Assembly: GCA_036924855.1 (NCBI GenBank)
Contig: JBAGRP010000001.1
Coordinates: 6,684,001-6,748,000, forward strand
DNA length: 64,000 bases
Direction: 5' to 3'
Origin: Nitrobacteraceae bacterium AZCC 2146
GTDB lineage: Bacteria > Pseudomonadota > Alphaproteobacteria > Rhizobiales > Xanthobacteraceae
Made by a program: the position numbers and the translations under genes. Numbering within the stretch: position 1 is the stretch's first letter; the number at the start of each line of letters is the position of its first letter. A model generated the notes under the pieces. That model was given only the letters and a program-made list of their open reading frames with translations, had not been told where the DNA came from and made no database searches. Positions 1-9,197 of this stretch are shown in pieces.

Positions 1-1
1 C

Positions 2-838
2 AGCAGCGATACCCTTGTGCCGATCGACACCAGCATCGCGGCGACGAGCGGAAGCGCCACCACCACGACGACGGTCGCCGCAAATCTGCCGGCGGACGCC
101 GCCGTCAACGCAACATTTACAAGCTCGATGTCCGTATACGACTCGCTCGGAACGGCGAATACGGTTCAGGTCACGTGGACGAAGACGGCGGAAAACAACT
201 GGTCTGCCAGCTTTGGCAATCCGACGCTGTCGTCCGACTCGACCCAAACGACCGGGACGACGTCGGGATCGATCGCAGTCGTTTTCAACAGTGACGGCTC
301 TTTGGCGAGCGCCACCCCGGCAACGATCAGCATCTCGGGATGGACCGATGGCGCTGCTGACAGCACCATCACGATGAATCTCGGAACTGCCGGCAAGACC
401 GATGGGCTTTCGCAATACGCATCGGGCGCGACAACGCCGGCGGTCGATGTAACCAGCATCTCGTCGGACGGTCTGCCATACGGCAAGCTCAGCAGCGTTG
501 CTGTCGGTGACGACGGAGTCGTCAACGCGACCTATTCCAACGGACAGACGATCGCGATCTACAAGATTCCGGTAGCGACGTTTACGGCACCTGACGGCTT
601 GCAGGCAAAGAGCAACGGGCTCTATGCGGCAACGGCGGATTCGGGGAGCGCGGTGGTGCAGGCCTCCGGCACCAATGGGGCAGGCACCATCTATGGCAGT
701 GAACTGGAAGCAAGCACCACCGACACCAATACGGAGTTCAGCTCGATGATATCGGCCCAGCAAGCCTATTCGGCGGCGTCGCAGGTCATTACGGCCGTCA
801 ACAAGATGTTCGATACGCTGATCTCGGCTGTCAGGTAA
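2..838 (+). CDS. flgE: Flagellar hook protein FlgE, 3' part
   Basis: This is the C-terminal 278 residues of a hook protein, which polymerises outside the cell into the flexible joint between rod and filament. The reading frame is open to the left edge, so the N-terminal rod-contact helix lies outside the window. What remains is the Thr/Ser/Ala-rich hook-surface region and the terminal D0 helix (SSMISAQQAYSAASQVITAV), which matches the C-terminal amphipathic helix of the FlgE/FlgG/FlgK axial family. It is followed by other axial-protein genes on the same strand, which supports the call. An FlgF/FlgG rod protein is less likely because of the long Ser/Thr-rich D1/D2 domain. Confidence 0.88.
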   Translation, partial: SSDTLVPIDTSIAATSGSATTTTTVAANLPADAAVNATFTSSMSVYDSLGTANTVQVTWTKTAENNWSASFGNPTLSSDSTQTTGTTSGSIAVVFNSDGSLASATPATISISGWTDGAADSTITMNLGTAGKTDGLSQYASGATTPAVDVTSISSDGLPYGKLSSVAVGDDGVVNATYSNGQTIAIYKIPVATFTAPDGLQAKSNGLYAATADSGSAVVQASGTNGAGTIYGSELEASTTDTNTEFSSMISAQQAYSAASQVITAVNKMFDTLISAVR

Positions 839-844
839 TCCCAT

Positions 845-1105
845 ATGGGCAACAATGACGCTGATGAGAAACTGTTTTCCAGGCTTCGCCGGATCGCGAT
901 GTCGATCAAGACGGCGAGTCCCCTCGACAACCGTCGGCGCCTGCTCGCCCTGGAAGCCGATCTTCGGTCTGTCCGGGATGGTCTGGACCAGCGCTGTCGT
1001 CTCCTGACGCAGAAAATGAACGAGGCTGGCGCCCAGTTGAACGCCGTATCGGCTTACGCCCGCTGCGCGTCACTTCGGCGCGATCCGTCGCAACCGTCAA
1101 ACTAA
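845..1105 (+). CDS. Small charged protein in flagellar operon, unknown
   Basis: This 86-residue protein is not recognised. It is rich in Arg, Leu and Ala and looks mostly helical (LLALEADLRSVRDGLDQRCR), with no signal peptide or membrane segment. It starts 6 bases after the flgE stop and ends 19 bases before the flgN-like gene, so it is almost certainly co-transcribed with the flagellar genes. Size, position and helical character would suit a flagellar export chaperone or assembly accessory protein, but that is inference from context only. No good Shine-Dalgarno precedes the ATG, so translation may be coupled to flgE. Confidence 0.55.
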   Translation: MGNNDADEKLFSRLRRIAMSIKTASPLDNRRRLLALEADLRSVRDGLDQRCRLLTQKMNEAGAQLNAVSAYARCASLRRDPSQPSN

Positions 1106-1124
1106 CAAGCAATGGAGTGATCAC

Positions 1125-1583
1125 ATGAGCCCCGAACGACAATCACGACAGTCGATGGCCCGAACTGGCGGCGGACGCATTGAGGATCTCATCGAGCTGA
1201 TCGATGCGCTGCTTGACGTCGTCACCGAGGAGAATATCGCGCTGGCGATAGGGCTGCCCGCGTCGCAATCGCGCCATACCGAGCGCAAGCTAGTGCTTGC
1301 GGACCAATTCGAGAAATGGGTAGTTGATGTGACGATGCGGCAGCGGCTGTTGAGCACGCCCGACAAGGCGTTGCAGGGGAAGGTGCTGCAGCATATCGAA
1401 TCGCTCCGTTCGGCGATGGATGAGAACGTGATGCGGTTGCGGGCGGCGATCGAGGCGAGCCAGCGGCGGATCGACGCGGTCATGGCGGCAATCCGCGAGC
1501 AGATCTCGGATAATTCGCCCTACAATGCCAAGGGCCGCGTCAACGGTCATTCAGCGTCCTACGCTACCAGCATAAGAGCGTAA
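1125..1583 (+). CDS. flgN: FlgN-like flagellar export chaperone
   Basis: A 152-residue cytoplasmic helical protein. FlgN binds the hook-filament junction proteins FlgK and FlgL and delivers them to the flagellar type III export gate. The support is a long coiled-coil-prone middle, the C-terminal motif NSPYNAKGRV (FlgN proteins end with a Y-x-x-x-G region) and the position directly upstream of flgK. A GGAG sits about 9 bases before the ATG. Sequence conservation in FlgN is low, so the call rests on length, fold character and synteny together. Confidence 0.7.
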   Translation: MSPERQSRQSMARTGGGRIEDLIELIDALLDVVTEENIALAIGLPASQSRHTERKLVLADQFEKWVVDVTMRQRLLSTPDKALQGKVLQHIESLRSAMDENVMRLRAAIEASQRRIDAVMAAIREQISDNSPYNAKGRVNGHSASYATSIRA

Positions 1584-1608
1584 CATCCTGGAATAATAAG
1601 GCTATCCT

Positions 1609-3381
1609 GTGTCGCTCGACGTCGCACTCCGCATCGCCACCAGCAGCTTGATGACGACGCAGGTTCAGATCAGCGTCGCATCGGCGAATATTTCGAACGC
1701 GGACACGACGGGCTACACGGTCAAGACCGCGAACCAGGTGGCGACCGTCAGTGCCGGTGTCGGTACCGGGACGATGATCACTGGCATCACCAGCAACGTG
1801 GACAAGTTGCTGCTGAAATCTCTGATGCAGGCGACATCGGCGCTTGGCTCCGCAGACACCAGTAACAGTTATCTCAACGAGCTGCAGGCGCTGTACGGAA
1901 CATCGAGCGGTACGGATAGCACGGGAACGTCGCTCGCCAATACCATTGCCTCGCTGGAAACGGCGATCTCCTCGTTATCCGGGACGTCAAGCAGCGCTGC
2001 ATTACAGGCCAATGTCGTCAGTGCGCTCGACGACGTGGCATCGCAGCTGCGCGATACCTCGAGCGGAATCCAGGAACTGAGAAGTAATGCAGACGATCAA
2101 ATTGCGTCGTCGATCAGCGACGTCAATGACCAGCTGAAAACAATTGCAAGCCTGAATACGCAGATCAAGCAAGCGGCAGCCTTGGGGCAGCCGACCGGCG
2201 ATCTCGAGGACCAGCGCAACACGGCGTTGCAGGACGTCGCGTCCCAGATGGACGTGAGCTACTTCATTTCGTCCACCGGGGATATGCAGGTCTACACGAC
2301 GTCCGGACAGGCCTTGGTCGACAGCTCCGCGCATCTGCTGAGCTATACGACAGCGGCGACCGTAACGGCGAGCACCACCTACGATGCGGCATCGACCAGC
2401 GGATTCAGCGGGATCATGCTGAACGGTGTCGATGTCACCTCGCAGATCAAGTCGGGCAATATCGGCGCCTTGATCAGCCTGCGCGATACCGTGCTGCCGG
2501 CGGCGCAAGACCAGCTCGATCAGCTGGCGAATGAATTGGCCGACAGCCTCAACGCGGTCAGCAATCAGGGAACGTCGCTGCCGCCGCCCTCGAGCCTGAC
2601 CGGCACCACCGCAGTGACGGCTTCGACGGCGCTTTCGGCAACCGGCACCGTTCGTATCGCCGTGACGGACCAGAGCGGCACTCTGGCGTCCTACCAGGAT
2701 CTCGATCTTTCCAGCTATGCGACGGTCGGCGATCTGGTATCGGCGATCAACGGCATTTCCGGCCTGTCCGCCTCGATCGATTCTTCGGGGCATGTCGTGA
2801 TCGCCAGCACCGGCAGCAGCACCGGCGTGTCGATCAACGAGATGACCAGCTCGGTCGGTTCAAGCGGGCAGGGCCTGTCGGACTGGCTGGGCTTGAACGA
2901 TCTGGTGACCGCGACCGGTGCCTCCGACTTCGCGGTACGCAGCGATATCCTGTCCAATTCGGGCCTGCTCGCTGTGGCGACCCTCGACTCGTCGTCGTCG
3001 CTGACGAACGGCGGCCAGGTCCTCAGCGCCGGTTCGACCACGATGGTCAACAATCTCTATACGGCACTGACCGGATCGACCAGTTTCAGCGCCGTCGGCG
3101 GGCTTGGCGCATCGACCGGTTCGTTTGCAGACTACGCTGCCAGCATCGTGTCGAATGTTGCGTCGAAGGCATCGCAGGCATCCAGCGACTATACCGCGAA
3201 GGAGACGACGCAATCGACTTTCGTCAGCGCGATGTCGTCGCAATCCGGCGTCAATCTGGACGAAGAGACCGCGCGGATCAGCACGCTGCAGACCCAGTAC
3301 AGCGCTGCATCGCAACTGATCCAGGTCATCAACGAGATGTTTTCATCGTTGATGGCGGCTGTGCAGAGCGCCGGTTCGTAA
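1609..3381 (+). CDS. flgK: Flagellar hook-associated protein 1 (FlgK)
   Basis: A 590-residue secreted axial protein that forms the first junction ring between hook and filament. The N-terminus (VASANISNADTTGYTVKTAN) is the classic FlgK/FlgE D0 motif and the C-terminal helix (LDEETARISTLQTQYSAASQ) is typical FlgK. The middle is a Ser/Thr/Ala-rich surface domain. The start is a GTG, chosen because the D0 motif begins shortly after it and no upstream in-frame start fits. It lies 25 bases after the flgN-like gene and 12 before flgL. Confidence 0.93.
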   Translation: MSLDVALRIATSSLMTTQVQISVASANISNADTTGYTVKTANQVATVSAGVGTGTMITGITSNVDKLLLKSLMQATSALGSADTSNSYLNELQALYGTSSGTDSTGTSLANTIASLETAISSLSGTSSSAALQANVVSALDDVASQLRDTSSGIQELRSNADDQIASSISDVNDQLKTIASLNTQIKQAAALGQPTGDLEDQRNTALQDVASQMDVSYFISSTGDMQVYTTSGQALVDSSAHLLSYTTAATVTASTTYDAASTSGFSGIMLNGVDVTSQIKSGNIGALISLRDTVLPAAQDQLDQLANELADSLNAVSNQGTSLPPPSSLTGTTAVTASTALSATGTVRIAVTDQSGTLASYQDLDLSSYATVGDLVSAINGISGLSASIDSSGHVVIASTGSSTGVSINEMTSSVGSSGQGLSDWLGLNDLVTATGASDFAVRSDILSNSGLLAVATLDSSSSLTNGGQVLSAGSTTMVNNLYTALTGSTSFSAVGGLGASTGSFADYAASIVSNVASKASQASSDYTAKETTQSTFVSAMSSQSGVNLDEETARISTLQTQYSAASQLIQVINEMFSSLMAAVQSAGS

Positions 3382-3393
3382 GGAGTATCGAAT

Positions 3394-4305
3394 ATGGCAA
3401 TGCGGGTCGCGACGTTTGGCATAAGCGAGCAGATGATAGCCGCCGCGTTGCGGACGCAAAGCGTCATGGCGAATCAGCAGATACAGGAAGCATCGGGCCA
3501 GGTCTCGTCTGATTTTTCGGGTTATGGATCGTCGACCCAGCAGATCCTTAATCTTCAGGTGTCGGTGTCGCGGTCGCAGTCCTACATTGATTCCGCAACC
3601 CAGGCGGACAACAAGATCGAGGTGATGTATTCGACGGTCAATTCGGTTGCCGATCTGCTCACTCAGTTCCGTACCCTGCTCACCGCCGCGAGCAACGTGG
3701 CCAGCACCGATTCGACCAGCGTCACCCAGTCGGCGCAGGACATGCTCGAACAGATGGCCGCTCTGCTCAATACGCAATATAGCGGCAACTATTTGTTCGG
3801 CGGCGCGCGGACCACGTCGGCCCCCGTCGACATCGACAGCGCGACCTATGCTGCGGCGACCTCACCCTCGACGGCGGATACCAGCTATTATCGGGGGGAC
3901 AACGAAGTTGCTTCGGTTCGCGTCTCCGACAGCCAGACCGTCAGCTATGGCGTGACGGCCGACAATACCGCCTTCGAGCAGGCGCTGCGGGCGATGAATC
4001 TGGTGGCGAACAACTCGCCGCTCTCGACTGATACACTGAATGAAGCGTTGGACCTGGCCACCGGTGCAGTCGATGCAGTGGGGGTCGTGCAAAGCAAGAT
4101 TTCGAACGCGTCTTCATCCGTCGAGCGTGCCAGTGCAGCGCAGACCGATTATCAATCGTTCGCCGAAACGCTGGGGAGCGATCTCACCAGCGTCGATGTG
4201 GCCGCGATCACGGCTTCGTTATCGACCTATCAGGCTCAGTTGACGGCCTCCTACGCGGCCATCGCGAAAGTACAGAGTCTCAACTTGGCAAGTTATCTGA
4301 GTTGA
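3394..4305 (+). CDS. flgL: Flagellar hook-associated protein 3 (FlgL)
   Basis: A 303-residue flagellin-like junction protein that seats the filament on FlgK. The N-terminal helix (RVATFGISEQMIAAALRTQSVM) and the C-terminal region ending in SLNLASYLS are FlgL/flagellin-like. The internal motif NTQYSGNYLFGGARTT (GxYLFGG) is diagnostic of FlgL. It is the last gene of the flagellar block; the next gene converges from the other strand with only 8 bases between the stops. Confidence 0.93.
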   Translation: MAMRVATFGISEQMIAAALRTQSVMANQQIQEASGQVSSDFSGYGSSTQQILNLQVSVSRSQSYIDSATQADNKIEVMYSTVNSVADLLTQFRTLLTAASNVASTDSTSVTQSAQDMLEQMAALLNTQYSGNYLFGGARTTSAPVDIDSATYAAATSPSTADTSYYRGDNEVASVRVSDSQTVSYGVTADNTAFEQALRAMNLVANNSPLSTDTLNEALDLATGAVDAVGVVQSKISNASSSVERASAAQTDYQSFAETLGSDLTSVDVAAITASLSTYQAQLTASYAAIAKVQSLNLASYLS

Positions 4306-4313
4306 TGCGATTC

Positions 4314-5189
4314 TCAAACGACGTCGGCCAGCGATTGGCCGCTGAGGTCAATGCTTAGACCATCCAGAGCGAGATCATTGAGTTCGCCGCCCATCGCCTT
4401 GATGCTTTCCTCGCGGATCAGCGACATCAGCCCGCGACGCAGCCCGAGAAATTCAGACGACATCATCATCGATTGTTGCCGCGGCCGTTCCAGCGGGATC
4501 TTGATCTCCGCCTTGATGGTGCCGGGACGCGCCGTCATGCAATAGACCCGATCCGACAGGAAGATCGCTTCGTCGATATCATGGGTGACGAACAGCACCG
4601 AGATCTTCAGACGCTGCCACATGTTAGTGAGGATCTGCTGCATGATGACGCGGGTCTGCGCATCGAGCGCGCCGAACGGCTCGTCCAGCAGCAGCACCTT
4701 GGGGCCGGTGGCGAGCGCGCGAACGATGCCGACGCGTTGCTTCATGCCGCCGGACAGGCTGTCCGGATACTTGTTCTCGAACGCCGTCAGGCCGGCGAGG
4801 CCGAGCAGCGTGCGCGCGGCGCGGTCGCGGCTCGATTTGTCGAGGTGCTTCATCTTCAGGCCGAATTCGACGTTGCCTTTCACCGTCTTCCAGGGAAACA
4901 GCGAATACTGCTGGAACACCATGCCGCGATCGGCACTTGGGCCATCGATCGCTTCGCCGTCGAGCGTAACGTCGCCCACGGTCGGTTTTAGAAATCCGGC
5001 AACCGCATTGAGCAAGGTGGACTTACCGCAGCCGGACGGACCGACGATGGAGACGAACTCGCCGGGATTGACATGGATCGAGGCATCGCAGACCGCCTCG
5101 ACCGGTCCCTCCAGCGTGGGATAGCTCAATCCGAAATTCCGGACGTCGACAAAACCCTTGGTGGGCTGGCTTGCGATCGTTTCACTCAT
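4314..5189 (-). CDS. NitT/TauT-type ABC transporter ATPase
   Basis: The ATP-hydrolysing subunit of importer 1. All motifs are intact: Walker A GPSGCGKST at about residues 50-58, Q-loop FQQYSLFPW, signature LSGGMKQR, Walker B VLLLDEPFGALD and H-loop VTHDIDEA. Together these are typical of the SsuB/TauB/NrtD group. I chose the ATG at 5189 because it overlaps the permease stop as ATGA; an in-frame ATG at 5201 is possible. The C-terminal tail of about 50 residues past the core is longer than the minimal family member. It is the last gene of a three-gene operon running from 7532. Confidence 0.9.
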   Translation of the reverse strand: MSETIASQPTKGFVDVRNFGLSYPTLEGPVEAVCDASIHVNPGEFVSIVGPSGCGKSTLLNAVAGFLKPTVGDVTLDGEAIDGPSADRGMVFQQYSLFPWKTVKGNVEFGLKMKHLDKSSRDRAARTLLGLAGLTAFENKYPDSLSGGMKQRVGIVRALATGPKVLLLDEPFGALDAQTRVIMQQILTNMWQRLKISVLFVTHDIDEAIFLSDRVYCMTARPGTIKAEIKIPLERPRQQSMMMSSEFLGLRRGLMSLIREESIKAMGGELNDLALDGLSIDLSGQSLADVV

Positions 5190-6100
5190 GTCCGGTTCCA
5201 TGGCATGACGAGACGCCCCAATCCCCGGATCAGCGCGCTCGATCCGAGGCCCAGAATGCCGATGCAGATCATTCCCAGCGCGATGTCGGCGTATTGCACC
5301 AGCGAATAGGCTTCCCAGGTGAAATAGCCGATGCCGAATTGTCCGGAGATCATCTCGGCTGCGATCAGCGATACCCAGGCCACGCCCATGCCGACCGTCA
5401 GGCCGGTGAAGATGTGCGGCAGCGATGCCGGGAAATAGACCTCGCGGAAAATCGAGAGCTCACGGGCGCCGAGGCATTGCGACGCGCGCACCAAAACCGG
5501 ATCTACCAGCGACATGCCGTGCAGCGTATTGACGAGAACAGGAAAGAACGCACCGAGGAACGTGATAAAGACGATGCTTTGCTCGTTGGTCGGCCACAGC
5601 ATGATCGCCATCGGCACCCAGGCGATGGCGGGAATCGGGCGCAAGATCTCCGTGACCGGAAACAGGATCTCGTGGACCAGCTTGAACCGCCCCATCACCA
5701 GGCCGAGCGGGACGGTAATGATGGCTGCCAGTGCGAAGCCGAACAGGATGCGGCGACAGCTCAGCATCACGTGCATGAAGAATTTCGTGTCATGCACTGC
5801 GCGCGTCAGGCTTTCATAGACTGCGGCGGGCGAAGGCACGTTGGTGAAGCGGACGAAGAACACCACGCGATAGGTGGTCAGCAGATGCCAGGCGAGCAGG
5901 AAAAGCACCAGCGAGATTGCGCCGATCAAAACGGCGCGCAGTTCCCCGCGGTTCACGAGATACCAGCGCGTGAGATAGGGCCACGCGCCAACTTGCGCCA
6001 TGATCGGTGGACGGCCGATTGCCGCTCCGGGCAGGGATGAAGACATCGCAGGCTCGGGCATCGCCGGAGCTTGCTCGTGTCGTCGAAGCGCGGAGCTCAC
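5186..6100 (-). CDS. NitT/TauT-type ABC transporter permease
   Basis: The inner-membrane channel subunit of importer 1, of the binding-protein-dependent permease family (SsuC/TauC/NrtB). It has about six hydrophobic segments, and the cytoplasmic EAA loop reads ASQCLGARELSIFREVYFPA. The GTG start at 6100 is chosen because GGAGG lies 8 bases ahead of it, inside the last codons of the binding-protein gene. Longer in-frame openings would run deep into that gene and lack a ribosome site. Tight spacing on both sides shows an operon. Confidence 0.88.
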   Translation of the reverse strand: MSSALRRHEQAPAMPEPAMSSSLPGAAIGRPPIMAQVGAWPYLTRWYLVNRGELRAVLIGAISLVLFLLAWHLLTTYRVVFFVRFTNVPSPAAVYESLTRAVHDTKFFMHVMLSCRRILFGFALAAIITVPLGLVMGRFKLVHEILFPVTEILRPIPAIAWVPMAIMLWPTNEQSIVFITFLGAFFPVLVNTLHGMSLVDPVLVRASQCLGARELSIFREVYFPASLPHIFTGLTVGMGVAWVSLIAAEMISGQFGIGYFTWEAYSLVQYADIALGMICIGILGLGSSALIRGLGRLVMPWNRT

Positions 6101-6104
6101 CAGC

Positions 6105-7532
6105 CTAACCTCCGCTGACGGCTGATTTGAGTGCGTCGTCGAGGCCGAGCACCTTGCCCTTGATCTTGCTTGCGTAGGCTTCTGCATCCTTCTTCAGAAG
6201 GAACGGCGCAATCTCGCTTTTGTCCGCGCCGACTGCAAAGAAGGCCTGGTCGGCGAACAGCTTGATGCCGCGCGCCGTATCGAACACGTAAGCGACGTTG
6301 ATCTTCCTGCCCTTGGCCTTCAGATCAGCATAGGCACCGAGCGTGCAAGCCGCGCTGCTGAAGGGCTCGATGGCGCCGCCATCGACCCAGATCTCGCCGG
6401 CCTTGCGCGGTTCGGTGATCGTCTTTTTGCAGAAGGCATCCTCGCCTTTGACCTCGTAGTTTTGCGTGTTCTTCAGTTGAGCGTCGTAATCCAGATTCAG
6501 CTCGGCATAGGCCTTGCGCAGATAGCTGTCGTCGACCCACTTCTTCGGATCGAACTCCTTCATGCGGCCGAGCGCCTGCAGCACCTTGACGTCGGTGGTG
6601 GCCGCATCGATCAGTGCTGGCTTGATGGTGGGGTCGGTGGTCATGTTGCCGCCCGGGCCGAGGAAGATGTAGACGACTTCCTTGTTGATGCCGGTCCACT
6701 CCTGGATCTTCTCGGCGGCGAGTTTGGGATCGGCGCGCAGCCAGGCGTTGGCGGCGATCACCGCCTTCAGATAAGCGACGACCACTTCGGGATATTTTTC
6801 GGCGAAGTCGGTGCGCACCACGACGCCATGCCAGGTCGGCAGGTTGGTCTCGACACCGTCGAAGATCTTGCGCGCGAAACCGCGGAACGGCAGCAACTCG
6901 GCGAATGGCACGAAATCGGCGTGAGCGTCGATCTTTTTCTCCTGCAGGTTGGTGGAGCCAACCTCCGGGCTCTGGCTCACCAACTGAAAATAGTCGGCCG
7001 GCCAGCCCTTGTCCTGCATCGCCTTCAGCACCATGCCGTGGGCGGCCGAGCCGAAGGGAACGCTGACCAGCTTGCCCTTGAGGTCGGAGAGTTCGTAATA
7101 GGGCGAGTCCTTGTGCACGACCAGGCCATTGCCGGAGCCATCGAGGCTATAAGCGGCGACCGCGATCAGGCGGCTCTTGCTCTCCGGATTGCACTCGAAG
7201 GTGAAGCCGTTCACCACCAGCGGATAGTCGCCCATGGCGCCGAACTGCAGCTTGTTGGCCATCATGCCGTTAGTCACCGGCGGCCCGGACGTGAAATTCT
7301 GCCACTCGTAGTCGAACTTGATGTTGGCGTATTTACCGTCCTTCGGCAGATACTTGTCCATCAATTTGAGTTGGCGGATGATGACGCCGGTCGTCGCGGT
7401 GTTGGTTGTGGTATCCTGGGTGCCGATGCCGATCGTCACGGTCGTTTGGGCATCTGCCTGGCCGGCAAGAAGCAGCGCTGTCGTGACGACGGCGGCCGCG
7501 GAAAATGTGCGATATCCCCAATTGCGAACCAT
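6105..7532 (-). CDS. ABC transporter periplasmic binding protein, NitT/TauT (long form)
   Basis: A 475-residue exported solute-binding protein that captures substrate for importer 1. The signal peptide (TFSAAAVVTTALLLAGQADA, cut before QTT) begins with MVRNWGY. GAGAGGG 9 bases upstream of the ATG at 7532 fixes the start. It has the NMT1/THI5-like fold pattern (KGKLVSVPFGSAAHGMVLKA; DAHADFVPFAELLPF). At 475 residues it is clearly longer than the usual 320-340, with an extra C-terminal region (about 370-475). The substrate is unknown; nitrate, sulfonates, taurine or another small anion are the family's range. A GCAATTAATTGC-like site lies about 100 bases upstream. Confidence 0.87.
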   Translation of the reverse strand: MVRNWGYRTFSAAAVVTTALLLAGQADAQTTVTIGIGTQDTTTNTATTGVIIRQLKLMDKYLPKDGKYANIKFDYEWQNFTSGPPVTNGMMANKLQFGAMGDYPLVVNGFTFECNPESKSRLIAVAAYSLDGSGNGLVVHKDSPYYELSDLKGKLVSVPFGSAAHGMVLKAMQDKGWPADYFQLVSQSPEVGSTNLQEKKIDAHADFVPFAELLPFRGFARKIFDGVETNLPTWHGVVVRTDFAEKYPEVVVAYLKAVIAANAWLRADPKLAAEKIQEWTGINKEVVYIFLGPGGNMTTDPTIKPALIDAATTDVKVLQALGRMKEFDPKKWVDDSYLRKAYAELNLDYDAQLKNTQNYEVKGEDAFCKKTITEPRKAGEIWVDGGAIEPFSSAACTLGAYADLKAKGRKINVAYVFDTARGIKLFADQAFFAVGADKSEIAPFLLKKDAEAYASKIKGKVLGLDDALKSAVSGG

Positions 7533-7633
7533 TGCAGACCCTCTCGGTGTTTGATGCGCTTCGGGTATTGCCCGGTGTCGCGATATCCTTTGTCGATACC
7601 CTCGATCGAGCAAACGTCGTCGCATGCAAACGG

Positions 7634-7645
7634 TCGATTAGTTGC
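7634..7645. promoter_or_regulatory. Candidate regulator site, GCAATTAATTGC-like
   Basis: The bases TCGATTAGTTGC match 9 of 12 positions of the palindrome found at 9018. The site is about 102 bases upstream of the importer 1 binding-protein start. It is the weakest of the five sites and is listed because of its position. Confidence 0.3.
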
Positions 7646-7713
7646 CGTGAAAAGATCTGATGCTTAGTCCTTAAGCAATTCGGTCGGAGCCAGCCATATC
7701 CGTAGGCATCGCC

Positions 7714-8505
7714 TCAGTCGCCCAACCCCTTCATTTCCTGCAGCAGATCGGCTCTCCGAATGATGATCCGCGATTTACGTGAGGCCACGATATCCTTGTC
7801 CTGCATGCGCTTGAGGCTGATGGTCACCCATTGGCGCGTCGCGCCGACCATGTGGGCGAGATCGGCATGCGTAAACGCAGCGCCGATCAGGATGCCATCG
7901 GGGTCTTCCACCCCGTAAAGCTCGACCAGGTGCAACAGCAGGTGTGCGAGGCGCTCGGTGATAGACCGTGTGCCGAGCATTTGCGCCAGCGCCGAATAAC
8001 ATTTTCCCTTGAAGGTCAGCCCTTCGATCAAACCGATTGCGAGGTTAGGGACTTCGACCACGAGCGCGCGTAATTCCTTGCCCGGAAGCTGCACGACGCT
8101 GCTGTTGCTGGTGGCGACGCCCGACCATTGATGTACGCCGGCGCCGAACACTTCGGGGCCGCCGACGAAATTGCCGGGATGCCAGTATGCCAGCGTAATC
8201 TCCCGGCCCGATGGCGCGGTGTAGAAAACGCGGATGCGGCCGGTCTCGATCAGATAAATGCCGTCGTGCTTTGCGCCCTGGTTGAACAGCGTCTGGCCGC
8301 GATAAAGCACCTTGCGGCGGCCGTGCTTGAGAACGGCTTCGCGTTCGCGCGGCGTCAGTGTTTCGAACAGAGAGGGTGCGCCGCCAAGTGATCGCGCGCT
8401 CTCAGTGAGCAACAAGGACTGGCCGCCGGCTACCGCCGGCATCACGGCCCGCGGCGTCTTGGTTGCCTGATTCGAGGTCGTATTGATCGCCGCATTAATT
8501 TGCAT
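7714..8505 (-). CDS. Crp/Fnr-family transcriptional regulator
   Basis: A 263-residue DNA-binding regulator. Residues ~45-165 form a cyclic-nucleotide-binding-type beta barrel (LFNQGAKHDGIYLIETGRIRVFYT; GREITLAYWHPGNFVGG) and the C-terminus carries the winged helix (FTHADLAHMVGATRQWVTISLKRMQDKDIV). There are no Cys residues in the Fnr iron-sulfur arrangement, so it is not an oxygen-sensing Fnr. A GGGAG precedes the ATG by about 6 bases. It sits alone between the importer 1 operon and the DUF971/flavoprotein divergent promoter, so it is the likely regulator of this locus. Its ligand is unknown. Confidence 0.88.
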   Translation of the reverse strand: MQINAAINTTSNQATKTPRAVMPAVAGGQSLLLTESARSLGGAPSLFETLTPREREAVLKHGRRKVLYRGQTLFNQGAKHDGIYLIETGRIRVFYTAPSGREITLAYWHPGNFVGGPEVFGAGVHQWSGVATSNSSVVQLPGKELRALVVEVPNLAIGLIEGLTFKGKCYSALAQMLGTRSITERLAHLLLHLVELYGVEDPDGILIGAAFTHADLAHMVGATRQWVTISLKRMQDKDIVASRKSRIIIRRADLLQEMKGLGD

Positions 8506-8633
8506 CGCGCGCTCCCAGACTTAAAATCAGTCTAAATGCGCAGCAAGCCTTGTGCCAATCCAAACTCCGCGGCGTTTGAAGCAGCTTACGACCGCGTCAA
8601 GGGTGAATTGGAGAAAAGCATAACCGTTTCCCG

Positions 8634-8969
8634 TCAGGTCTCGGCTTCGTGCAAGCCGAGCAGAAACGCCCACGGATAAATCCCGCGCGCGTGCCCATCG
8701 GAAAAGGCAATATTGATCGCGTAGTCACCGATCGGCGACACCTGCGTGATGGCAATGCCATCGAAGCCCGTCGGGAACACGCCGTCGATCCGCGCGCGCA
8801 GGCAATGGGCGCATTTGCAGGCGCTGCGCAGGCGCCTGGCGCCAAGGCGCAGAGTCTCGCCGGCCGCCGTCGTCAGACCGAGGAATCCGAGATCCTCGCT
8901 GACGGCAATATAGGTCGGTGCAGGAACAGGCTTCGCAAGAAGAGCGGACGGCGCTGCAGGCTGGGTCAT
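8634..8969 (-). CDS. DUF971 domain protein
   Basis: A 111-residue cytoplasmic protein of the DUF971/gamma-butyrobetaine-hydroxylase N-terminal-like family. The pattern is LGARRLRSACKCAHCLRARIDG followed by VSPIGDYAINIAFSDGHARGIYPWAFL. The CKCAHC cysteines and downstream His are the presumed metal ligands of the family. I used the ATG at 8969 because GGAG stands 7 bases ahead of it. Its biochemical role is not established. It is divergent from the AprA-like gene and shares its regulatory region, so it probably helps that system, for example in cofactor or metal handling. Confidence 0.78.
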   Translation of the reverse strand: MTQPAAPSALLAKPVPAPTYIAVSEDLGFLGLTTAAGETLRLGARRLRSACKCAHCLRARIDGVFPTGFDGIAITQVSPIGDYAINIAFSDGHARGIYPWAFLLGLHEAET

Positions 8970-9017
8970 GGCAATTCTCCGATCCCTCATCCGACCATGC
9001 CAGGCCGGCGGCCTACA

Positions 9018-9029
9018 GCAATTAATTGC
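9018..9029. promoter_or_regulatory. Perfect palindrome GCAATTAATTGC, candidate operator
   Basis: A perfect 12-base palindrome in the divergent region between the DUF971 gene (start 8969) and the AprA-like gene (start 9198). Near copies occur at 9093, 14906, 16765 and 7634, all upstream of genes of this locus. The obvious candidate binder is the Crp/Fnr-family protein encoded at 7714-8505, though the motif is not a classic Crp or Fnr box. Confidence 0.5.
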
Positions 9030-9092
9030 CGCAGGGGGCTATTCTACGAAGGTATGATGGCAAGCCTGGAAAGCCACTGTTTGGGTCTGCTG

Positions 9093-9104
9093 ACAACTAA
9101 TTGC
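9093..9104. promoter_or_regulatory. Second GCAATTAATTGC-like site in divergent promoter region
   Basis: ACAACTAATTGC matches 10 of 12 positions of the palindrome at 9018 and lies 75 bases from it, about 94 bases before the AprA-like start. Paired sites in one regulatory region fit cooperative binding. Confidence 0.4.
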
Positions 9105-9197
9105 TATCGCGGTGTGCCCAGCTGCCTATCCTGAACCTCAAATCCATTTCGTACACGCGGAATGGACCATGCTCCGAACCCGGCGAAGGATTGAGCG

